Source: Saprospiraceae bacterium
GTDB taxonomy: Bacteria > Bacteroidota > Bacteroidia > Chitinophagales > Saprospiraceae
Assembly: GCA_016715105.1 (NCBI GenBank)
Contig: JADKBO010000049.1
Coordinates: 1 to 31,652 of the forward strand
DNA: 31,652 nt
Reading direction: 5' to 3'
The position numbers were made by a program, and so were the translations under genes. The first letter of the stretch is position 1; every line of letters starts with the position of its first letter. Of this stretch, positions 8,311 through 14,801 are shown in pieces. Under the pieces are notes generated by a model, which was given only the letters and a program-made list of their open reading frames with translations, searched no databases and was not told the DNA's origin.

Positions 8311-9516
8311 TTATTTTTCGAGGAGGTGAGAAATTAGGAATTCGACGATGTCTTTGGCCACATCATTTTTTGATTTGAGCTCAAAGTCATTGACTTTGCC
8401 ATTGCTTTCTATGATTTTTATTTTGTTGGTATCGTGTTTGAATCCTGCTCCAGGATCATTCAAAGAATTGAGAACTAGAAAGTCAAAGTTTTTTTTCTGC
8501 AATTTCTTTTGCCCATTTGCTTCTTCGTTTTCTGTTTCCAAAGCAAAACCAACGTGGATTTGATCATTTCTTTTTTGTTGACCTAGCTGGTAGGCAATAT
8601 CCACGTTTTTGACAAGGGTCAAATGTAGTTCTGAATCACTCTTTTTTATTTTTTGTGTGGCTACTTCACTTGGCCTATAATCAGCAACTGCGGCTGCAAA
8701 AATAGAGACATCTACCGAGGCATGTACTTTTTGACAGGCAGCATACATTTCTTCTGCTGATGTACAATTGGTGACATTGATTCCCTGGTGTTGAATATCC
8801 AATTGATTGGGTCCGATCACCAGTTCTACCAATCCTCCTTTGTTTGCTATGGTTTCTGCGATGGCAAGTCCCATTTTTCCGGAACTGTGGTTTCCAATAA
8901 ACCTCACGGGATCAATCGCTTCATAAGTTGGTCCAGCGGTGATGAGAAACTTTTTACCTTTCAATTCATCACTAGCAGCAATAGTATATTGAATATATTC
9001 GAAAATTTCTTCAGGTTCTGCCAACCTACCTTCACCAACTAAACCACTAGCCAGTTCACCATACTTTGCATGAATGATTTGATTGCCAAATGATTGCAGT
9101 CTTTTTAAATTGTGAATGGTCGAAGGATGTTTGTACATGTCCAAATCCATTGCTGGACAAAATACAACTGGACACTTGGCAGAAAGGTAAGTTGCCAAAA
9201 GCATATTATCGCTGATTCCATTGGCTGCTTTTGCGATGGTGTTTGCACTGGCAGGAGCAACGATCATATAATCTGCCCAAATGCCAAGAGAAACATGATT
9301 ATTCCAAGTATCATCCTTAAAGAAATCCACCAAAACCTCATTTTCACTGAGCGTCGCAAAAGATAGTGGGGCCACAAAATGACAAGCTGCGGGTGACATG
9401 ATAACCTTCACCTCGCAGCCTGCTTTTTTCAGTAATCTGACCAATAAAAGAGATTTGTAAGCGGCAATACTTCCTGTGACTGCCACAATGATCTTTTTAC
9501 CAGTCATTGTTCCCAT
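8311..9516 (-). CDS. coaBC: Bifunctional phosphopantothenoylcysteine decarboxylase / phosphopantothenate-cysteine ligase
   Basis: Makes 4'-phosphopantetheine from 4'-phosphopantothenate and cysteine in coenzyme A synthesis; flavoprotein, cytoplasmic. 401 residues, the usual length. The N-terminal decarboxylase half has the FMN motif VTGSIAAYKS, the catalytic His in NNHVSLGIWADY, the ASANTIAKAANGISDNML segment and PAMDLDMYKHP, the variant of the PAMNxxM motif with Asp for Asn. The hinge is GLVGEGRLAEPEEI. The ligase half starts at KKFLITAGPTYEAIDPVRFI and has NHSSGKMG. ATG 9516 lies 8 nt after rpoZ; the in-frame ATG 9507 (MTGKKIIVAV) with GGGA in front of it is an equally good start. Confidence 0.95.
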   Translation of the reverse strand: MGTMTGKKIIVAVTGSIAAYKSLLLVRLLKKAGCEVKVIMSPAACHFVAPLSFATLSENEVLVDFFKDDTWNNHVSLGIWADYMIVAPASANTIAKAANGISDNMLLATYLSAKCPVVFCPAMDLDMYKHPSTIHNLKRLQSFGNQIIHAKYGELASGLVGEGRLAEPEEIFEYIQYTIAASDELKGKKFLITAGPTYEAIDPVRFIGNHSSGKMGLAIAETIANKGGLVELVIGPNQLDIQHQGINVTNCTSAEEMYAACQKVHASVDVSIFAAAVADYRPSEVATQKIKKSDSELHLTLVKNVDIAYQLGQQKRNDQIHVGFALETENEEANGQKKLQKKNFDFLVLNSLNDPGAGFKHDTNKIKIIESNGKVNDFELKSKNDVAKDIVEFLISHLLEK

Positions 9517-9524
9517 TTTATTGA

Positions 9525-9869
9525 TTACTCACCCGAATTTTCAGGTGTGTTTTTGTATCTAAACGTAAATTCTTCATTCATGAACTCTTCAATCGCAATG
9601 ATTACTGGATTGGGCAATCGCTCATAAAATTTTGAAATTTCGATTTGCTCTTTGTTTTCGTGAATTTCTTCAATCGTGTCAGTACTTACAGAGAATTCAT
9701 CCAATTTGGTGTGTAACTCATGTTTGATATCAACAGAGATTTGATTTGCTCTCTTGGTGATTACAGCAAGCGTTTCATATATATTTTTACTTTCTGTCAA
9801 GAATTTCTTTACATCTCTTGCTCTGATGTTTGGCTCTAAAGACTGTACTTTTGATTTAATATCTGTCAT
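9525..9869 (-). CDS. rpoZ: RNA polymerase omega subunit, Bacteroidota type
   Basis: 114 residues. Omega helps the assembly and stability of RNA polymerase by clamping the beta' subunit. The N-terminal helix region KNIYETLAVITKRANQIS corresponds to the conserved omega core; the rest is acidic with FYERLPNPVIIAIEEF. Bacteroidota omega proteins are divergent, so the operon place between bamD and coaBC is an important part of the call. The start overlaps the bamD stop by four bases (ATGA, 9866-9869), with AGGAG just upstream acting as a ribosome binding site for translational coupling. Confidence 0.85.
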   Translation of the reverse strand: MTDIKSKVQSLEPNIRARDVKKFLTESKNIYETLAVITKRANQISVDIKHELHTKLDEFSVSTDTIEEIHENKEQIEISKFYERLPNPVIIAIEEFMNEEFTFRYKNTPENSGE

Positions 9870-10677
9870 GCTCCTAAATTTTTTAATTGAACTAAGCTTT
9901 TTTCCAAAATTTGTTTCACATCATTTTTGAAGGACTTTTTGGAAATTTTCTCTAAATATTTGTTACAAAGTGTTACGGTTTCATTGTAACGTTCTTCTCT
10001 TTTTTCGATTACAGAGTTACTTGCTAGCTCGTAACTTGATTTGATCATCAAAAATTGTGCTTCCTCTTCAAATGAAGATCCTGGGAAATTGCCAAGATGA
10101 TTCTGAAAAGATCTTACAGCTGACTCGTAATAACCCATGTCAAAATATTGCTGGGCTTGGTTGAAGGATTTTTGTTCTAATTTAGCCCTCATTTCATCAA
10201 TCAACTTGTTGCACTGGACAACTCGCGGACTATTTGGGTAGGCATTGATAAATTCTTGAAATTCTTCAATGGCCTTTACTGACGGTGTTTGGTCAAGTCT
10301 GAAAGAAGGAGAAAGCTTATATTTTGAATAAGCTGACATAAAATATGCTTCTTCTCGCTTTGGGCTATTTTGGAAAGTAGTACAAAAGGTTTTGAAATAT
10401 TGTGAGGCTGTAGTGAAATCTGATGTATTGTAGTAAGTATAAGCAAAGTTGAAATAAATATCCTCGGCTTCTGCCTTTCCTCTAAAATATTGTATTGATA
10501 ATTCGTACAATGCCTGAGCATTATAGTTGTCACCATCTTTAAAATATTGATGTGCTTTTTGAGAATCAATTCAGGATCATTGCTGGTCCTTATTTTCTCA
10601 AATTCTGTTGAACAGCTGGTTACAGAAAGCAACAAACAAATTATAAAATATGAAAATATATATCTCTTTAAAGCCAC
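9866..10677 (-). CDS. bamD: Outer membrane assembly lipoprotein BamD, interrupted by a frameshift
   Basis: BamD is the essential lipoprotein partner of BamA in inserting outer membrane beta-barrels. The first part (10677 to about 10560) encodes a lipoprotein signal ending in SVTSCSTEFEK and then SNDPELILKK. The second part (to 9866) encodes TPR-like repeats typical of BamD: YELSIQYFRGKAEAEDIYFN, FAYTYYNTSDFTTASQYF, AIEEFQEFINAYPNSPRV and AVRSFQNHLGNFPGSSFEE. The two lie in different frames. The T5 run at 10556-10560 (A5 on the coding strand) needs one more base to give ILKKAHQYFKDGDNYNAQAL, which is perfect TPR sequence; corrected length is 270 residues. The start is GTG 10677, as an in-frame TAA lies upstream with no ATG between. 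First gene of the operon. Confidence 0.88.
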
Positions 10678-10696
10678 CTGCGATTTTTTAAACGTG

Positions 10697-10704
10697 CAAA
10701 ATTA
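10697..10704 (-). promoter_or_regulatory. -7 box of the bamD operon
   Basis: Perfect TAATTTTG on the minus strand, with a predicted leader of about 16 nt to GTG 10677. No TTG was seen at the expected -33 distance. Confidence 0.5.
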
Positions 10705-10819
10705 ATATTTTTCTTTGAAAACGCTGGAAAAAATTAAAATAAGACCGAGTAATGTCTTGTTTAAAGATTTATTAACGGTTGAAAGCTTACTTTTTTTCTT
10801 TTAAGGAAGACAAGCTTAT

Positions 10820-10854
10820 AAAAAAAAACCCTGACACTTTGAGAGAGCCAGGGT
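10820..10854 (-). terminator. Terminator of the M43 protease gene
   Basis: Stem ACCCTG (10828-10833) with CAGGGT (10849-10854); read on the minus strand it is followed by a U tract (A8 at 10821-10828). It lies 22 nt past the protease stop. Confidence 0.8.
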
Positions 10855-10876
10855 AAAATCAAGAGAATTACAAAAC

Positions 10877-13513
10877 TTAAATCTTTATAATCTTATAGAC
10901 TGATGTTCTATTTCTGTATGCAAGTTTAACAAAATAAATTGAATTTGGAAGTGCTTCGGTATTCAATTGTATTAAATATTTTTCTTTGTTATATTTAATG
11001 TATTTGCTCTCAGGTAATTTTTGACCGTTGAAGTTAAACAACTCAATGTTAAAATCTTCGATTGCGCCATCTGTTGATTCCAGATAAATATATTCTGAAA
11101 AAGGATTTGGGTAAATCTTTATTCCGAAGTCTTCCAGATCTTCATTGTTGGTCAATAAGAAGGATTTTTGTATTTGGCAATTGCTTGCGTCAAAAACCGT
11201 GAGGACAAAATTGCCTTCGATAACGTCATCAAAAATGGGTACTGATTTAAAAGTTCTTCCTCCATCTAGTGAATAAAGGTATGGTGGCTTTCCCCCAGTT
11301 ACTGTAAAAACTACCTGAAGTTTTCCATTGGGCTTTTTGACAATAGTGTCAACTACGACTTCCATTGGAGGCTGTATTCCTAAATTCACATTTTTACTTT
11401 GTAAACATCTTGATCCATTATCTTCAATGGTCAATACATAAAATCCAGGAACAAGGTTGGCTACATCTGAGGCGGTTTTGTTTCCATTGATGTAAAAATT
11501 GTATACACCGCTGCCGCCAGAAGCCTGCATTACTACTCTGCCCGAGGGATTGTCACTACAAAATGCATCCAAAATTAAAAAATTGGTTTCCAAGCCACCC
11601 ACTTGGCTATTGAAAATAGGTTGGGCGAGTTGATCTGTACAGCCTCTAGAATCTGTAATAGAAACAAAAAACTTTCCTGTCCCTTGTCCAATAAATGTAT
11701 TTTGGGTACTAGATATATTGCCAACTGTATAGGTGATTGGAGCGGTACCACCCGTTGCCATTACAATAATCTTGCTGGTATCTGGTGCAAAACAAGGCAT
11801 CTGGGTCGTGATGACGCTGTCAATTCTTAAAGGATTGGGAGCAACGATATTGATTTCCTTTTCAAAAACACAGCCTGTGCTATCTTCTATGTATAGCGTG
11901 TAGTTGTTGGGGGCTAGGTTGGTAAATTCGCCAGTTTTATTCAAAGTACCACCTAGTAAATAGCTGTAAATTTTCAGACTATCAGATGGACCAACTCTGT
12001 AAACGCCATCCGTACGCCCAAAACATGATGGTTGTATCAGTGTTTCAGGTATCTTTTTTAAAAACTTCTTCTTTTTTACTTCGAAAACAAGTGAGTCCGT
12101 GCAACTGTTTGCGTCCCGGACCACGACTTTATAAATGCCTGATAAGACATCTAAAAATACACCCGAATTGTTGCTGGGAAAATTAGTGAGACTATATTGA
12201 TAACCGTTGGCATTGATAACGCCACCTTTTGCCTTTATGGAAACCCCTATATCTGAAGTTTCTTCCGTACAGCCAAAATACGATACGAGGGGCTTTTCTA
12301 TAACTAGATCCTCTGGTTCAAAAAGAAAGAAGTTTGTAGAATCTGATTTACCTTGACTATCCACAACTTTCAATTTATAATTTCCTCCTTTGAGACCAGT
12401 GAATAAACTCGTGTCTTTTAAGGCATCATTAATATAAAATTTATAAGGAGGCAAGCCTCCTTGAAATAATAATTCCAAACTTCCTGTAGGTAGGCCAAAA
12501 CATTTTGGCAATACACGACTCACACCAAGCAATCTTAAAGGTGGTATTTTGGAACATTCTGGAGCTTTATTTGAAACCGTCAAATTAAATCTGGAGGTCG
12601 ATAAAATTTCGGACATATAAGCCACTTGCTCTGCGGTAAAAGCATTGACGCATGAATCTGCGGTGTAATCCATGTAATTCATGAACATATCACCTTGATT
12701 ATTACAGCTTAGTTTTGGATGAACAGGACAACCAATGTTGGCTGTATCTTGAGGAGGTGTGTCCGCAATACCATCGTCGTTGTTACAACCATCTTCTCCC
12801 CAAATGTGCTTCAAACCCAGGAAATGACCTACTTCATGTACTAGCGTTCTTCCAGCATTGTACGTATTTTCTGTACCACCAAAGTTTTTAACATTGATTA
12901 CCACACCATCGAGGATTTCATCTGGCAAAGAAGTAGTAGATGGAATGTAAGAATAGCCAAAATTGCCATCTTCCAATTTCGTAACATATATATTTAAATA
13001 ATCGGACCTTGGCCAACCTGTGGCTTCCTTTATGGCAAATTCATTTGCTGTGAATGGTAAACTTGATGAATACCTCGTAATTCCATCTGTATTTCCACCA
13101 AACGGATCGATTTGAGCCAAACAAAAATAAATATCGAGTCCTCCTGTTGAAAAAGAGTCTGGTGTTCTGGTTGAATCTGAATTGTATCTATTGAAATCTC
13201 TATTTAAAACAGCAATCTGGTCTCGTATAACATCTGCAGAGATATTGTCATCGGTTCCAACTTGTTGTCTTGGGGTATGTACGACCACTACATGGACAGG
13301 TATTATGGCGGTGGCCTTTTGAGTCCGAGTTTTGACTTCCCGATTTGCAAAGGCCAATAGTGAAGAATCTATGGATGCTTTCAACAATGGTTGAAGAACT
13401 TGCATTCTTTCATCCGTCAAACATTTTCCTTTTTGACCATTCAGCGCATTAGTAAATACACCAAATAAACAACAAATCAGAATTAAAAAAAGGGGTAATA
13501 TTTTTTTCTTCAT
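10877..13513 (-). CDS. Secreted pappalysin-like (M43) metalloprotease with SprB-like repeats and T9SS sorting domain
   Basis: 878 residues. Signal peptide about 1-26. The catalytic domain spans roughly 65-310 and carries the zinc motif HEVGHFLGLKH (226-236) with the third His, plus the Met-turn MNYMDYTADSC (278-288). These are features of M43 metzincins (pappalysin/ulilysin group), which cut proteins outside the cell. From about residue 325 come five or six repeats with the pattern PxCFGxxxG then GGxxPYxY (first at PKCFGLPTG, then PSCFGRTDG, MPCFAPDTS and others), resembling SprB repeats of Bacteroidota adhesins. The end (about 800-878) is a type A T9SS sorting domain with IKIYPNPFSEYIYLE. 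The product is thus exported by Sec and then by T9SS and probably anchored at the cell surface. Promoter and terminator are both visible, so it is monocistronic. Confidence 0.92.
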   Translation of the reverse strand: MKKKILPLFLILICCLFGVFTNALNGQKGKCLTDERMQVLQPLLKASIDSSLLAFANREVKTRTQKATAIIPVHVVVVHTPRQQVGTDDNISADVIRDQIAVLNRDFNRYNSDSTRTPDSFSTGGLDIYFCLAQIDPFGGNTDGITRYSSSLPFTANEFAIKEATGWPRSDYLNIYVTKLEDGNFGYSYIPSTTSLPDEILDGVVINVKNFGGTENTYNAGRTLVHEVGHFLGLKHIWGEDGCNNDDGIADTPPQDTANIGCPVHPKLSCNNQGDMFMNYMDYTADSCVNAFTAEQVAYMSEILSTSRFNLTVSNKAPECSKIPPLRLLGVSRVLPKCFGLPTGSLELLFQGGLPPYKFYINDALKDTSLFTGLKGGNYKLKVVDSQGKSDSTNFFLFEPEDLVIEKPLVSYFGCTEETSDIGVSIKAKGGVINANGYQYSLTNFPSNNSGVFLDVLSGIYKVVVRDANSCTDSLVFEVKKKKFLKKIPETLIQPSCFGRTDGVYRVGPSDSLKIYSYLLGGTLNKTGEFTNLAPNNYTLYIEDSTGCVFEKEINIVAPNPLRIDSVITTQMPCFAPDTSKIIVMATGGTAPITYTVGNISSTQNTFIGQGTGKFFVSITDSRGCTDQLAQPIFNSQVGGLETNFLILDAFCSDNPSGRVVMQASGGSGVYNFYINGNKTASDVANLVPGFYVLTIEDNGSRCLQSKNVNLGIQPPMEVVVDTIVKKPNGKLQVVFTVTGGKPPYLYSLDGGRTFKSVPIFDDVIEGNFVLTVFDASNCQIQKSFLLTNNEDLEDFGIKIYPNPFSEYIYLESTDGAIEDFNIELFNFNGQKLPESKYIKYNKEKYLIQLNTEALPNSIYFVKLAYRNRTSVYKIIKI

Positions 13514-13871
13514 TTTACACGACTCTATACCAAAGCAAATATATGATAAATATATTTAATATATAAATTCACAAATGATTAATTTGCAAGTTCTTGTTGA
13601 TCAAAAGTTTCGTAAATAGAAGGCAAGCTCAATTTTTATCTTTCAGAAATAGTAAAAACCAATTTCTTCTTGCGAATTTATTCGTTTTCTTTATCCACTC
13701 AAATTCATAATTCTTAGGTGAAATTCTATTGCTTTTTAGAACTTGATAAAATTTGTTTTACTCAACAAATTTGGTCAGATTTCTTTTTCTTAGAGTAAAA
13801 TCATTCAAAAATCAGCAAAAACAATGTAAAAAAGGAATTCAAAACAAATAAATGACCACTAAAACAGCATA
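13514..13871. other. AT-rich intergenic region of 358 bases
   Basis: Contains the protease -7 box at its left end and a perfect 9-bp inverted repeat, AAATTTGTT (13749-13757) with AACAAATTT (13764-13772) and a 6-nt loop. This has no G/C-rich stem and no T tract, so I do not call it a terminator. I see no gene or RNA in the rest. Confidence 0.6.
13536..13543 (-). promoter_or_regulatory. -7 box of the M43 protease gene
   Basis: Perfect TATATTTG on the minus strand, with a predicted leader of about 19 nt to ATG 13513. Confidence 0.5.
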
Positions 13872-14162
13872 TTATTTCCACCCAAGACCCCCGTTGATGA
13901 TCACAAAAAATGCCATGATGATGAGAGGAATGAGTGCAATGAGTGCAATTGCTACGAAGAAAGATCTCTTGACCCTTGATTTTTCTATCATTTCAGAAAT
14001 AACTGCAACAACAAAAACACCAAAAGCAATGACAAAAATAACCCCACTTAGCAAAGTTGCGAGATATTCATTTGTCAGCCATATCATGAATAAAATAACT
14101 GTTTCTAGCAGCAATGCAATCCAGATATAAAGGTTGAAGTTATTTGATTCAGTTTTAGACAC
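13872..14162 (-). CDS. Small integral membrane protein
   Basis: 96 residues, no family recognised. Three strongly hydrophobic segments are visible: about 11-30 (LYIWIALLLETVILFMIW), about 33-56 (LATLLSGVIFVIAFGVFVVA) and about 69-91 (FFVAIALIALIPLIIMAFFV). A short charged loop EMIEKSRVKRS joins the last two. There is no signal sequence apart from the first segment and no catalytic motif. ATG start at 14162. It stands alone with a divergent DUF6794 gene. Function unknown; the membrane location is well supported. Confidence 0.7.
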   Translation of the reverse strand: MSKTESNNFNLYIWIALLLETVILFMIWLTNEYLATLLSGVIFVIAFGVFVVAVISEMIEKSRVKRSFFVAIALIALIPLIIMAFFVIINGGLGWK

Positions 14163-14282
14163 GAGTTTTTACGTTTACTTATGAAGACGTAAATTTGGTG
14201 AGATTTCTCAAATAATAACAATTTATTATCGTTATTCGTCTTGCTTCTTTCGTTTGAAAAGGAGATTTATATAATTAAAGGT

Positions 14283-14789
14283 ATGAGGTATTTAGTTTTT
14301 ATGTTTTTTGTCATGAGTTGTTTCACTGCAAAAGCACAGTCTAAAGCAGAGGCAATCAGATTACAAGATAGCACTTATCAATCCAATATCAGAAAGTCAA
14401 GGATCAATGGCGTTTACATTCCAAAGGACATGACAGAAGCCTTAAAAGAGTTAGATGAGCTTTCTCCGGCAGAGTCAAAAACTAAGCTGAGATTGGCCAG
14501 CGAGGATGTCATTGCGCAAAAATTGCATTTTGGTCTGGGAAGATGGATGGCGCATAATTGGAATTTTGACGACGGTTCTAGGTTTTCGCACTTCCTTACG
14601 GGAATGAATTTGAGATATTCAGAAGACATGATAGATTTCATGTTGAGAATGTACCACAGGCATTTGTCCAATAAACCATTGGATGCAGAAAAAACTGCAG
14701 CAAAGTACCAAGAAGCACGAGATAAGAAATTTCAGGAAGAAATGAAAGCCAAGCTGGGTGTTGATTCTGTCATCATTAAAAAATGGTAA
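14283..14789 (+). CDS. DUF6794 family exported protein
   Basis: 168 residues from ATG 14283; an in-frame TTG at 14241 is rejected because AGG precedes the ATG and MRYLVFMFFVMSCFTAKAQ forms a good signal peptide. The mature part has the DUF6794 pattern IPKDMTEALKELDELSP, then LHFGLGRWMAHNWNF, then SHFLTGMNLRYSEDMIDFML and YHRHLSNKP. The family is widespread in Bacteroidota and has no known function; soluble periplasmic location is inferred. A near-perfect -7 box (TTCGTTTG, 14249-14256) lies 26 nt upstream. It ends 12 nt before the convergent kinase gene. Confidence 0.8.
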   Translation: MRYLVFMFFVMSCFTAKAQSKAEAIRLQDSTYQSNIRKSRINGVYIPKDMTEALKELDELSPAESKTKLRLASEDVIAQKLHFGLGRWMAHNWNFDDGSRFSHFLTGMNLRYSEDMIDFMLRMYHRHLSNKPLDAEKTAAKYQEARDKKFQEEMKAKLGVDSVIIKKW

Positions 14790-14801
14790 AATTTATCAGC
14801 T

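Noticed and set aside
13749..13772. 9-bp inverted repeat considered as terminator of the small membrane protein gene.
   Set aside because: The stem is nearly all A/T and there is no T tract on the proper side.
13852..14130. Plus-strand frame of 92 codons.
   Set aside because: Antisense to the three-helix membrane protein, whose hydrophobic pattern is convincing; this frame is low-complexity (Met/Lys/Thr-rich).
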